64,000 bases of DNA from Blasia pusilla (Eukaryota; Marchantiophyta; Marchantiopsida; Blasiales), in assembly GCA_050084515.1 (NCBI GenBank), contig CM114272.1, forward strand, positions 8,866,001 to 8,930,000, read 5' to 3'. A program made the translations under genes and the position numbers. How positions within the stretch are numbered: the stretch's first letter is position 1; each line of letters opens with the position of its first letter. The notes under the pieces are model-generated. The model made no database searches, was not told the DNA's origin, and worked only from the letters and a program-made list of their open reading frames with translations. Positions 22,647 to 34,193 of this stretch are shown here, one piece after another.

Positions 22647-24546
22647 ACATCTGGTTGTGTGGACCTTATGTCATCTTTTCTGCAGCTTTCATGTTTTTTT
22701 CAAGCTATTTTAGTAAGGTTCCAAGAAGAAGACGAAGGTTTGTTTTCCAAGAAAAGGATTGGACTTGGCCTGAATCTTTTCAAGTCTAGTTTCATTTCTC
22801 CCTTTGGTTCAAATCCTAAAACTAGACCCAAGAAGTCTTAAATACCCTTTCCTTCTCTTCTACTCAAATTCAATTATACTTGCACAATAGTGAATAGTAT
22901 ACTTGGAGAGGAAAATGTCCAACAAAAAGAACCACAATTATCGTAATTACTTAAAGGTGAAATTTATCAAAGCTGAACCTCATTGGTTCAAATCCTCTCT
23001 TTGGTCCAAATCCCACCAATGGAGGAAGTCTTAAATCCCCTCATCTTTTACTCAAATTCACTTATACTTGCGTGATTGTATAAGACACAAGCATACACCA
23101 CAATCAACAATTATAGTCGCTATTATGGATGAATGTAGAGGACAAAAGTGTACACAACAATGAACAATTGGTGAATGTTAAAAAAAAAAAACAAAGAACC
23201 TCTACCTTTTACTCAAATTACTGAATTTGTAATAATATATAATGGAAAATAATATGATTCCATTGTTAAAGACTGAAAGATTAGCCCAAAATCTTGTGCA
23301 AGACAAATCATTATTGAATTTGAACCCCGTAAATTAAAATTTCTAAAAGATTTGAAATATTAGCCCAAAATATTGAGCACGTTAATTACCGTTGAGGATG
23401 AAGGGCTAAATTTTCACCCTAAATAATGCATAAGATAGATTACGATTACTATCGAACCACGCATCAAAGCAGCCCTAATTTTGTTCCCATGAACATGAAA
23501 ATAAAATCAATCAATTTTAAAGCATAGCCCACATCCCCTTAGGAGTAGAAGCACGAGTGTTTTTTTCCGTGTGAGTTCTCATGGTAGGTTGGAAGGTTTG
23601 GTCAGGGTAATTCATGACTATAACCTCTTGAAGCATCCTCAATTGATATTTAATTCATACCATTGTAGTAGCATTCCACCAATTTTATTGATGCAAACTC
23701 CATTGGTGTGTTTAGCCTTGAGCTAGGTGGAGCAGGTAGTGGCTTGGGATGAAATCTGTCATTTAACTCGTCAATAATACTTCCAATGACTAGAAACAAA
23801 TTATTTCCCTTCAACTTGTCTTGTGGTTTAGTGCAGGTTTAGGGCTTCAACAATCTCACTGAAGAAATGTGAAGGCAGACAATTTTGAGTGACATTCAAT
23901 TGAAAGGGATAATCTCTTTTTGAGTGACAGTATCATGTTCACTTTGTCAGATTTCAACTCATCAACTGCCCACATATACAGAAGAATTGCATTTGGCAGG
24001 AGTCCTGCCTACAGCAAGGATTGCAGTCAATACATTTCATCATTTGAGCCTGACCTGATTAGACCATACCTACTACTAGTGGCCTGGAAATGAACAGGCA
24101 AAGGACAACCAACAACAGCTTTCAGGAAGATCACCCCGACAACCCCTTAACATGAAGATACAATGAAGCATGGCCTCCCCTTGTGCACCCCAGAAACGAG
24201 GGCGTTCAATATAATGATTCCTTGAAACTTGAGTGCAAGCATATGAGTCGCTCGAGTCTAAATGCCTATAACCCTTGTCTGAGTTGAGCTCAGAGTGCAA
24301 TATGCTGCGTGAGATTTGGACATTTAACTGGTCCATAAAAGTAGAGAACGGATGTCAACTGCAAAGCATGAAGCTTTGAAGTGTAAAAGCAAACAAAAAT
24401 CAGAATTTTGTGGCTAATGGAGAGGCCTGGACAGTATTGCACTCTAAGTCAGAAGACGCAAAGGTATATATCCACACGAGACAGTGTTGCTTGCAGCAGA
24501 TTCCATTACAGACCCGAATCTGGAGAATAAATGAACGAAGTGATTT

Positions 24547-24601
24547 AAGGTCCACAAAAACCCAAGAAGCCCATGTGGCTTCTGGGGTTTTTGTGGAACT
24601 T
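24547..24601. repeat. Near-perfect 25 bp hairpin with 5-base loop
   Basis: The arm 24547-24571 (AAGGTCCACAAAAACCCAAG...) pairs with 24577-24601 with two mismatches, one near the outer end and one in the middle. This is the strongest compact foldback in the region between paralogue 2 and trmB. It could be a small-RNA precursor or a foldback element; expression data would decide. Confidence 0.8.
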
Positions 24602-25189
24602 ACAAGGCTAGCCAAACCTTACAAGATAAGTGACAGTGAAGGCCCAAGAAACTAACCGTTCCAGGTATTCCACCCTGATAGAAGATTGTCGTCGTAAGGA
24701 ACACAGAGAGCAGTAAACAAGCACCACCTAATTTCTTTTGAATCGTGAGTTAGAAACAATGGATAAATATTCCTGAGCTGTCTGAGTGAAGAAAATCTTG
24801 AAGACCTTACACCTAAACTAGACACTAATGAATGAGTACAAGCTCTCTCCTTAGATTGGTCTTCCATGTCATGGAGACTTCATAGCCGATCAATCAATCC
24901 TACTAACCTCAATTCTTGGCACAACCTCCCGGCTTTCCTGCTATTCAGGCTCTGCACAGGGAATCCGTGAAAGAAATTTTCACTACAATTGTACAAACTC
25001 GCGATTGTGAATTACAGACAAAACACATCTGCCTGTTTTGCAACTGTACACGACGCGTAAGATTGATCGATTCCTGATTCCATTTCTACAATTACACTCT
25101 GTGGACCGCAAGTAAAGACAACATCTCTGTTACGCAACGATCTAATGGGGTAGATGGCTGACAGTGCCATTTTTCTTCCATGCCCCTCT

Positions 25190-25560
25190 GAAATCCACAC
25201 CAGTCTCCTCATGATGTAAAATAAGGAGGAGGAAAGTTATCTGAGTCTTCACCAGCACAACAGATGGATCCATACGCCACAGCTGACTCTGCCCACTAGA
25301 ATCCGATCCAATCTCCTCATCCTGTAAAATCAGGAGGAAGGTTATCTGAGCCTTCACCAGCACAGCAGATGGATCCCCATGACACGGCTGATTACGCCCA
25401 ATAGAGTCCGATCCAATCTATTCCTGACGCACATTGCTGAGGCGAAGAAGAGAAAGGCCCCAAGACTTCAGGAGCACAGTAGATGGATGGCCTCGCCCGG
25501 CCACAACCGATTATCCCCTCCTGAAATCCAAAGCAGTCTCTTCTTCATGTGAAATTAGAA
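25190..25560. repeat. Tandem array, period about 105-120 bp, downstream of trmB
   Basis: Units containing CARTCTCCTCATSMTGTAAAAT.AGGAGGA, TTCACCAGCACARCAGATGGATCC and a GACTCTGCCCA-like end begin at about 25201, 25309, 25414 and 25534. The first two are the most alike and the last two more diverged. The array sits just past the 3' end of the minus-strand trmB gene, so it may lie in its 3' UTR. Confidence 0.7.
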
Positions 25561-25727
25561 GAAGAGGCCCCAACGTTCTCATGACGCTCAGCACAGGGGC
25601 ACACTTCGAGACCAAGTACATGCAAAGTGGTGAGGGGAGAACGGAGCAGGCGATGATCGTGACGACCAACGGAGAAGTCGGTCGGATTTAGGGATGTTGA
25701 GCGACCAAAATTGAGGGAGTCTCTGAC

Positions 25728-26669
25728 TCAAAGCCTTTCGTACAGGAGTCTGTAAAGCCGTTCGCCTTTCGACAAAACATGCACTTCTCGTTCACTCGGT
25801 AAGCCCAGAGGATTCTCCAAAACCCATCCCTCCGAATCACACAGCGACGCATCGCAACGCGCAAGAGAGCGGCCCAGATGCTCGTCAAACTGCTGTCTCA
25901 TGTCAATCGCCACCCCCTTCACATCAGACTGCAGGAACACCCTGCCTCCCGGATCCAGGTGCTCCACGATGGCCTCCACCAGTGGCCTCTGCACCACACG
26001 CCTCTTCTGATGCCTCTGTTTGAAGTGGGGGTCGGGGCAGAGAATGGAAACCAGCTCCACCGGACCAGGGTATGTCGCCAGCAGAGAATTCAATCCCACC
26101 GTCGCGTTGGTGGTGACGAAATGTATGTTCATCAATCTCAGCTCCTCGGCCCAAAGCTTGGCGCGATCAACCAGCCTCTCTCGCACATCAATGCCCATGA
26201 AATTCTGAAAACCTAACCCTCTCTTGGCAAGCACCATGAGAAATCTGCCGCTCCCACAGCCTATGTCCACCGTGAGAGGTAAAGTGCAGTCCGAAAACAC
26301 CGTGTCCCATTTGGGTGGCGGCAGAGGCGCCACGAGAGACGCCTTCAGAGGATTCACATGCTGCCTGACGCGAACACCTCCCACCTGTTCCTGGATGGGC
26401 TTCAGAAGGAGCTCGGCGAAGGTCTGCTCGAGCAGCTTCGCTTGCGTCAAATTGGAATGCCGCGTCGTGTGCACACAAGCTGTGCACACCCTTACCCTTG
26501 CACTTGAGCTTCGATTGCCGAAAGGGCCTTTGCAAGGCTCGACTGCTACTCTGTGGAAGTGCAGAATTACCTGATTGTAGCGCGGGATGGATGTGGACCT
26601 GGAGATCAGCGAGGCGAGCTGGTTGGGCAACTTCGAGCACCGGGAGGTCAGTGCCATGGCTGTGGACAC
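25728..26669 (-). CDS. tRNA (guanine-N7-)-methyltransferase, TrmB type, probably organellar
   Basis: A single uninterrupted frame of 313 residues. TrmB enzymes transfer a methyl group from AdoMet to N7 of guanine 46 in the tRNA variable loop. The Rossmann motif I is VDIGCGSGRFLMVLAKR, at about residues 134-150. It is followed by FMGIDVRE, HFVTTNA, the family signature CPDPHFKQRHQKRRVVQ, GRVFLQSDV and a C-terminal PSEREV block. The first 75 or so residues are rich in Ser, Arg, Ala and Thr and poor in acidic residues, as in plastid or mitochondrial transit peptides; bacterial TrmB lacks this extension. Start at the first ATG; a second Met at residue 5 is possible. The gene appears intronless. 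Distinct tandem arrays flank both sides. Confidence 0.92.
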   Translation of the reverse strand: MSTAMALTSRCSKLPNQLASLISRSTSIPRYNQVILHFHRVAVEPCKGPFGNRSSSARVRVCTACVHTTRHSNLTQAKLLEQTFAELLLKPIQEQVGGVRVRQHVNPLKASLVAPLPPPKWDTVFSDCTLPLTVDIGCGSGRFLMVLAKRGLGFQNFMGIDVRERLVDRAKLWAEELRLMNIHFVTTNATVGLNSLLATYPGPVELVSILCPDPHFKQRHQKRRVVQRPLVEAIVEHLDPGGRVFLQSDVKGVAIDMRQQFDEHLGRSLARCDASLCDSEGWVLENPLGLPSEREVHVLSKGERLYRLLYERL

Positions 26670-26784
26670 CAGACCTTTCTCAATTCCGCTGCGACTGCTC
26701 CGGCATGGGAGGGAGTAACTGATTACGACCAGATATGACCCCTTCCTGTCTCCCCTGTACTCTTCTGGCGGGAACCAAAGAAGA

Positions 26785-27005
26785 GCCGCGATCTAGTGAA
26801 GCTTGGGACAGAACCCATCGAAGTAGTCATGGCGGAGTCATGAAAGGCGATTCAGGGAAACTGGTACAAAGCACATCCTGGTCGACTCATGAAACGCAAT
26901 CTACTGAACTGGGGAAAACCCCGTGAGGGAGTCACGGCGGAGGCATGAAACGTCATCCACTGAAGCTGAACAAAGCCCCATCAAGGCAGACATGGCTGAG
27001 GCATA
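26785..27005. repeat. Degenerate tandem array, period about 50-58 bp, upstream of trmB
   Basis: Four diverged units share CATGAAACGYSATCYACTGAA, followed by RACAAAGCCCCATC and GTCATGGCGGAG. They begin at about 26789, 26839, 26889 and 26945. They start about 115 bp upstream of the trmB ATG, so they may overlap its promoter or 5' UTR. Confidence 0.6.
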
Positions 27006-28624
27006 GCGCCAAAAGCAAAGCAGTAGAAGAAGCGCTCAAGCCACCGGAGAGGAAAAAGCAGCTTCGGTCGAAAGGGAACGGGTTTTGAGGCGGGAACATG
27101 ATCCCCACCATCTCAAAGTGAGCACCTCTAACTGGTATCGAAACTTCTCGTGCGCATACTCCTACCATGTTAAGTCTTGGTGCAAAAGATTTAAAGGGGA
27201 CAAAAGTTTCTAAATTACCCCCACATTGTAAAGCTCATGCTATGAATTAATAACCGTTAAAAACCACATTTGTCGAGTGTTGTGACAACATTTTCTTGCT
27301 ATCGTAAGTGTCGCAGGAGACTCTTTGAAACCTCCGCTTCCTTGTCACACGGACTGAAGAAAATTATTGCCTACTCTTCAGTAGGCCAGATGAATTTTGT
27401 GACTAGTGGTATGTTCAGTCGGACCCAAAACCTCCGCTTCCTTGTCACAGTCCGTGTCATCTTCGTTGTTTAGAGGATTGCCTTATTGTGTTTCGGTGCA
27501 CTGCAGTGCCTCCAATTCCGTCGTTAAGACTTACGATCACGCGCCAAACCAAACCTCTGACCTGGTGATGTGAGTAGTTCAAAATTTCATGGCAACGTAA
27601 TTCGTCAAATATGAACTAATTGATTGGCACGCCCTCAGACAATGTAAGAACACCAAATAATGCGGACGTTTATTACACAGATGTTGAAAGCACTCATGAG
27701 GCCCGACTCCGTAGGGGGTTCTTCATTGCGATCAGGGCGAAGCGAAGTCTGGAGGGCAGACATTAGCTAGCGGAGACGATCACATCTTGGAACAGATATC
27801 TCCAAGTGGAAGGGTCTGATAGGAAGTAAACTAAAAGCTGGAAAGCACATTCGTGCAGTGCAAGGAGAACGTGGCAAGACAAAGCAAAGCATAAGCAAGT
27901 CGAGACAACGCTTAATGCTAGCGTCTTAGCTTTTGTAAAACCCGGGCACGAAGGAGCCCCACCCAGAACGATCCAAATTGTACTTACCTAACGGAAGCAC
28001 AGAAGCATTTGTATTACAATTAGATACTGTGAATACCCTTCAGCTGAGTAATGTAGATTGTGATAGAGTAGTCATTGAAGGTCTTCTCCAATTAAGATCG
28101 AATGTACAGCACAATTTTCTGAGAGTGAACATGGTCATTTGTAAGAGTGCCTCAACGTAATTATTTCTTCTCAGTGAATCAGAGACTGGCGAACGTAAAA
28201 TTGGTAACCTAGTGGTCAACCCAGGTCTTGAACAACTGAGATCGAATGTACAGAGTAGAATGGATGAAAAGAAATTCCTTCAGCAAAACATGATCCCCAG
28301 GTTTCTTCCTGTTTCTGGTGTGATATGCTTTGTGCGTTATTTAGCTTCTAATTTGATGGGCCTTCAAACATTCCTCTGACCACATCCAACGACATCTCAT
28401 CAGCGACATGGATCAACTGGAATTCACCACAAGAACATCCACAAAACGTCTTCGTGCCACGGATATCTGATGGGTCCTTTACTGAGCTTCGCTCACAAAT
28501 ATATCAGTAGAGCTGAGAAAGAAAGCTATACACAACCTCCTGTGGTCTAACCTTCTAATAACTGATTCTCTACGCTAAACTATTACTACAAGCCTCTTGA
28601 AGGTTAAAATTTCAAAAACCGGAA
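27006..28624. other. Intergenic region between trmB and TRX z, no gene recognised
   Basis: No coding pattern is seen. A 21 bp direct repeat, AACCTCCGCTTCCTTGTCACA, occurs at about 27328-27348 and 27429-27449. A small inverted pair, CTGAAGA/TCTTCAG, lies between the copies. A repeated AAGATCGAATGTACAG-like motif occurs near 28096 and 28238. Confidence 0.5.
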
Positions 28625-30424
28625 TCACAATTCTGTTTCAATAATGTTGCGAATAACATCTGTGGGAAGCAATCCCTCTGTGCGGATGGCAAGTTTCTCC
28701 GTATCAGTACTCACAAAGACCATTGTAGGTAAGCCACGAATCTGCATAGCCAACAAAAATCGACCAGATGTCAGTAACCCTAATGAAACGTCGGAGAAGG
28801 ATTAACTTGACTCTCGACATAATCACCTGCGCGCTTGGTGTTCGAAAGTCAACTGTTCATATCTCCTGATAGTAGTCACATTACACGTAGCTGTACGTGA
28901 AAAACGCACTCTGTGGCTGTTGATCAGTTCAAGACTGCCCCGAGCAATTCCTGTCCATTATCCCTGAGGCGCCTTGCAAGAGCACATTGCTTGAACTAAT
29001 TCCACGAAAGGACTGGCTGCTGTAAGATCAAACTTTGGAATTGAAACGTACCGCCATTTGAGTTGCAAGCTCATGTTCTTCATCCGTGTCAACTTTAAGA
29101 AACCTAACTTCCTCACCGTATTCAACTGCAAGCTGCATACACGAGACAAATTCAAAACTTAGAAAAACGCGCTTTGGATGTGCCAGAAACTGAGAAGAGA
29201 AGGGGAAAACTGTAGGCCAACTATACACTTCCTTCTGCACAAAGTGAGAATGACTTACCAGTTCCAGCTGCTGTGCGAGCACTATACAAGGCCCACACCA
29301 CGTGGCATAGAAATCAATGATCATTGGAGATGTTCTCCCGTTCGTCAGAATGTCATCCAGCTCTTTGGCTGTGACTTTTTGCTGTTTTGCGCATATTACA
29401 TACAAGCATGTGTTTCAGAATATTATCCGACTATGTCAGAGCGTTGCTCTTTGATGTTCAGAGCACATCGCAGACAAACATGCATTACGCCCAGCCAACG
29501 CAAACTTGAAGCAATTGGGAAGGGGAGATGGCAAATAGTGCAGGTCAAAGTTGGGTAAAGGTGAGATTCCATGCAGGAATTAACAAATGATCGACGAATG
29601 GGATAATCTTCAACCAGAAATTTGGACTGAAGCTTTTACACTCCCTGCGCTCTATCCACCCGTCACAATGACCCTGTCCGATCCAGATTCTTCGACTGGG
29701 ATTGGAAGATTATAATGATCCGTCCGACCCAGATTCTTACACCAGCTCCGAATGCAGTGGCAAATTCGAATGCATCCGTGAGTTATACATAACTACGAGT
29801 ACAGGACTGAACTAAGGTTGGAACGGGAAAAAATTCCACTAGATCCATTACTGCTGTAACGAAAGTTATTCAGGAGAATAATCTAGAATTTCGATGTACG
29901 TTCTCGACACAAAGTGATTTTGGAATACCGAACATGATTCGCCATCAGCCAAAGTGTATCCAGAAAGTGTTTCTCTGTGGTCCCAGAACACAAGGATGTC
30001 CGTCCACTTTACGTGGAGAGCCTAATAATTACAGGAGCCGTAGAAACACCAACCACAACCATAGGAATGCGGGTCATTTTTAAGGTCCGGTGACTTGAGG
30101 CAAGCTGTTGTGGCGTGGGCGAATCCAGGAAGAAGTGGGAGAAAAGGGAAAGAGTCGCGACTGGACAGAAGATGAAGAGCATACCACGTGTGCAGAACGT
30201 GCTGAGAGACTAGGGGTCCGAGCAGCGCCACAACGAATTGTGGATGAAGAAGTGAGAAGAGCGCCTGCTGCTCCTTTGAATTGCGACTTCAGAACCAGAC
30301 ACCTCCCCCCTCCATATCTGCCCACCGTCTGTGCTTGCCAACTCCGGGAACTCACGACAAGCGTCTCACGAGAAGCGAAAGCGGCTCCAATTCCCACAAC
30401 CTCAAGCGCGCCGAGAGCGGCCAT
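28625..30424 (-). CDS. CITRX: Plastid thioredoxin TRX z / CITRX, multi-exon, partial model
   Basis: TRX z is a plastid thioredoxin associated with the plastid-encoded RNA polymerase complex. Three coding exons are clear, with canonical GT-AG borders and matching phase. The first, 29259-29381 (41 codons), contains VTAKELDDIL and the active site DFYATWCGPC. The second is 29052-29132 (27 codons: LAVEYGEEV...DTDEEHELA). The third, 28625-28741, starts IRGLPTMVFV and ends ETEL and a stop. GLPT supplies the cis-proline. An upstream frame, from ATG 30424 to about 30100, encodes an Ala/Ser/Arg-rich peptide suited to a chloroplast transit peptide. The splice donor of that first exon and any small exon between 29400 and 30100 could not be fixed, so the N-terminal join is uncertain. 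Confidence 0.87.
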
Positions 30425-30599
30425 AGCTCCCACTCCGCTGCAAGCCCCGCTCACCTGCAGTAGGTCCTCCCAGTCTCTTTCTTCAGCGCTTTCTCGCTTT
30501 CCCGAATTCACATCGGTAAAACTAGTTTCGCAATGGCTCCTAGGCCCTTCTGAACACCAAAATCAGAAACCAAAGAATCTGCTCTAATTCCACACTACT

Positions 30600-33237
30600 C
30601 CGCAGCATTCAGGTAGGGTTCTAGGGACCCCAAAAAAAAAAACCAAGAGCTCAAATTCAGTACAATCTCAATTCCACGATGTGAAATTCAACTCTGCGTT
30701 AGTATGTCCGTGGACGCCTCGGTCCCTGACAGACTCGTAGCGATTCTCTTTCTATCCAAAGGCCAAGATCCCAACCTCCGAATCACTAACGACCGCGGTC
30801 TCCACATCGCCTACAACAATGGTCCACAATACTCTCCGGCGACATTTGAAAACGAAGAGATGTCCAAATGTGAAGTGCGCCCCACCTGCACAATCTTGCG
30901 GACGCTTCCGCCCTGTCCGATTTGCTCCGTCCGCTATCAGTCACTCAGTAACTCATCCGCTCCCGCGGATTCCCACGACCTATCCGTCTATCTATCAATA
31001 GAACCTCCGAACTCGGACTTGGATCCAGAGCGATCCGAACTCAGACCACTGCCGCATTGCCCCGTCCGAACGCAACGGACGGCGACCGACAGATCGCAGT
31101 CACAAGAGACGAAGAGTACAAACAAACCAACGAACACGGAGTCTGCCCGGCTACTTCGCGGCGACGCAGTTGCCGGCGGGGTCTCCACATTTGGAGGCTT
31201 TTCTGTCTGAGGCTCTCTCGCGCAACATGGCCACGGACGTAAGGCGATTTTTACGGTGACAATTGACCGACCTATAAACCAATGGATCGAGTCAATCCTA
31301 GTCGCGCATCCCGTCCGCCAATGTCAGCCGCTTACGCCGCGTGGTGATCCTTCGTCTTGGACGTAGATCTCTCTCCGTCTCTTTGTGTGTTCTTTTCCGT
31401 TCTCTGTAGATCTCTCTGTGTTCTGTTTTCCGTTCTCTGTCTCCGTCTTTCGATATGTTCTTTAACCCGTTTTCTGTGTCCGTCTGCCGCTCTGTTCTCT
31501 TTCCCGCTACATGTGTCCGTCTGCCGCTCTGTTTCTGTTTTCCGTTCTCTGTATCCGCCCATCGCTCTGTTCTGTTCTTCTCTCTGCACGGGCCATGTCC
31601 GTCTGTCCACACAGGCACAGCGGCGCCTATATGGACAGACGGAAGAGGAAGAGCTTGAGAAGGCGGAGGCGAGTGCAGAGTGGAGTGGAGTGGACGGACA
31701 CAGAGCGGACCGTGGGATGTCATTGATTGATGGATGGGAAGAGGCAGGGAGCCAGAGGCGGACGAAACAGCGAAAGGATAAGGAAGGGGGCTCTCGCGAT
31801 TTACAGCGTGACACGTGCATCGATGCGAGCGAGCCCTCCGATGGATATCTTCGTCGCTCTCATTACGGGATTGAGTTTGTGAGGGTTCATCGTTTCCATG
31901 CACTCCTTTGGCCCCCCTTCCACTCGCAAGGGTCGTTCGCATCTTTCTGGTTTTTTCTCCTTTGTTTTTGGGCCCAAAGAATGGGTCTACTATGGCAAAT
32001 TTGGAGTTCTTTCGAGATTGTAAAAGGGTGTGGCGGCCCTTGGATGGGAGAAAGTGCACATCTCTTTCATCTTGGTAATGCGTGCATACAATTTCTGCCA
32101 AGTAATTTTTGTATTAAAAGATACTCTAACAAATAAGAGAATGCATAAAATAAGAGGTTTCCAGCCAGGAGGGAAATCCATCTTTATGGGGAAAATTCAT
32201 GAGTTTTCTTTTGTGAATTATTAAAAACTAGAAAAAACCCCTGCGGATGCATTGGCGTCAAAACACAATTGTTAAAATAAATGGTATATTTTTCCTCGAC
32301 GCACGTGCCTACCTTGTCTAACAGTGCCCTTGCCCTTTGAGAGGGGTGGGAGAGAAAATAATTAATAAACACGTGGATAGCTTAGATGGGGAGGAAAAAG
32401 AAAAGAGCGGGGGGAGTGTATGTAGTGGCAATAATGAGTGTGCGTTATGATTAGACAAGATAGGCACTTGAAGTTTTCTCCTTTTGTTGGGGAAATTCAT
32501 ATTGGTTGCCATGGGTAACCAGTATGAATGGTTAACAATGGGTAAAACCATGGGTAACAGTCCAAAAGAGGACAAATTTTGCTACCATACGCATTCAATC
32601 TCGCTCGTTGAAGATGGATTTGTCTTGTCAACACATATTTGCATATTTTCGTCCAATGGGGTCCACATATTTGCAGCAAAACATGGTGGGAGTTTGCATT
32701 CGACAAAAGGACCGTTGGTCATAGCGTGAAACAATCTGGTTACATCTCCCTTGATTGTGATGCAAAATTTCTATCTCGTTGTAAAATCAAGGGAGGCAAG
32801 TCAACAACTCTTGTTGCCAAGGTCTAATACCTCGCTTTACCATTTTTGTTGAAAGTTATGGGGTGCAATTAGCCCCAAAACTCAAACATTTTGGTCCAAC
32901 ACACTCGTTCAAGAACGAAGGGAAATTTAATCTAATTTACAAAATCTAAAGTAGATGAAAGACAAAAATAAACATTGGATTTCTAAGATCTAGGTAAAAT
33001 TTTGATTTGAGTTTTCCCTCAACTACGACAATATTTCAGAGCAACAGTATGAAGGCTACAATCTAAGTATGCGAGTACTTCCTACAGTTTAGAAATACTT
33101 CAACTTTATTAAGGTACTAATTTATGGCATGGATCCGACTAATTTGTGGCATCAATCTAACTTGCACTACTAAATTAACTTAACCAACTGGTCTAGCTAG
33201 AGAATGGATCTAGACGAGATGAATTGGAGAAGGCAAT
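30600..33237. other. Region upstream of TRX z, with minisatellite; no gene recognised
   Basis: Open frames in several phases (for example 30704-31210 plus) show no recognisable family and look like chance in GC-rich DNA. The 37 bp minisatellite at 31364-31587 explains the long low-complexity frames on both strands around it. The stretch 32100-33237 is AT-rich, with no features identified. Confidence 0.45.
31364..31587. repeat. Minisatellite of about 33-38 bp units
   Basis: Six or seven diverged units of the type TGTCCGTCTGCCGCTCTGTT followed by CTGTTTTCCGTTCTCTG lie head to tail. Two central units (about 31477 and 31514) are nearly identical in their first 20 bases. The array is strongly pyrimidine-rich on the plus strand and produces long spurious frames rich in Arg/Glu/Thr on the minus strand. 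Confidence 0.75.
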
Positions 33238-34005
33238 TGTCGTGCGCATACACATCGCTACACAACATACATCACTGTCATTGAACACACAGACAAACAC
33301 ACACGATCCCATGCTAACTCATGGCATCCATACATAGAGGCGAGAAGTACCAAAATATCTCCAATTAAAGTAAGATCCAATCTCTCTCTACACCATCTCA
33401 CACCATAGCTCTCAAAGGTGTACACTCTCTCTCATGTCAAACCAAACCCTTTCTCCTAATGAGAGGCTTGGGTTACACTCACAAGGCAAGGGACCATAGC
33501 TCTGCGGCCTTATGCCAAGAGGTTCAACAAAGAGAGAATGAGCTCTCAAGCTCTCTATTTTGGAGGTATACCCCCTTCCCTCTCCCAAGCCCTCTCAACG
33601 GTAACCAATGCTTGCACGTCACCTCCTTGGCTCTTGACCTACTGTAGCGGGTCAAGGGAAAATTCTCAAAGTGGTAAGTCAACTATCCCCAATATAGACA
33701 CTTACCCAAAATAGTAAGTTCCTCTATATGGCTCCAAATGAGCCGAAACGAAGGGGAAACCTACTCTCTTAGGCTTTTCGGGCCTCAATAGGTCATCCTC
33801 GACCTCCTGGGCCTATCCTCCACTACTCGTGCAGACGCTCTGCTAGATCCCACCGATCTATTTTAACAGTCGTGACAGTTGTCGTGCGCATACACATCGC
33901 TACACAATATACATCGCTGTCATCAAACACACACACATACACACACCATCCCATGCTAACTCATGGCATCCATACATAGAGGCGAGAAGTACCAAAATAT
34001 CTCCA
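33238..34005 (-). repeat. Element B 3' LTR region: 126 bp module - 516 bp segment - 126 bp module
   Basis: Two near-identical 126 bp modules (33238-33363 and 33880-34005) flank a 516 bp segment (33364-33879). In element sense each module begins TGGAGATATTTT and ends GCGCACGACA. The segment begins TGTCACGACTG and ends GGATCTTACTTTA. The right-hand module abuts the polypurine tract, so it is the start of the 3' LTR. The part of the segment nearest the left module matches the B 5' LTR remnant at 51155-51269. The second module copy, downstream in element sense, is unexplained. Confidence 0.8.
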
Positions 34006-34007
34006 AT

Positions 34008-34020
34008 CGCCCCCCTAGCT
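34008..34020 (-). promoter_or_regulatory. Element B polypurine tract
   Basis: AGCTAGGGGGGCG in element sense, two bases before the LTR start. The same tract precedes the LTR in elements A and C, which supports it as the plus-strand primer site of reverse transcription. Confidence 0.8.
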
Positions 34021-34193
34021 TGTGGTTAGGTCCCTCTAACTCCAAATAGCCATCTATCCCTATCTACCATGACATACATCTCTAGGACGCTAAGAGCAAA
34101 AAGGCTGGGTGCTCATGTGGCCCCATCGTTAGTCGCTTTTCTGTCATCCATGTCACAGAAAAAGTCAGAATCGAAACCTATCTAGTATCTCCT

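Larger units (their letters stand above)
21748..25189. other. Intergenic region with several long hairpins, no gene recognised
   Basis: No protein-coding similarity is recognised. Hairpins at 22277-22323, 22601-22646 and 24547-24601 are listed separately. Between about 22800 and 23220 a diverged direct repeat is visible: GAAGTCTTAAAT..CCTT, then TACTCAAATTCAATTATACTTG, recurring about 200 bp later. The repeat contains TGGTTCAAATCC, which resembles a tRNA T-arm, but no tRNA fold surrounds it. Confidence 0.5.

Noticed and set aside
22798-22998. TGGTTCAAATCC motifs resembling a tRNA T-arm
   Set aside because: They are part of a diverged direct repeat and no acceptor, D or anticodon stems surround them.
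29178-29558. 126-residue plus-strand frame
   Set aside because: It is antisense to the TRX z exon bearing the WCGPC active site.
30704-31210. 168-residue plus-strand frame
   Set aside because: No recognisable motif, no paralogue in the window and no splice context; probably chance in GC-rich DNA.
31298-32136. Long overlapping frames on both strands (about 260 residues each)
   Set aside because: They arise from the pyrimidine-rich minisatellite, are low in complexity and resemble no protein.
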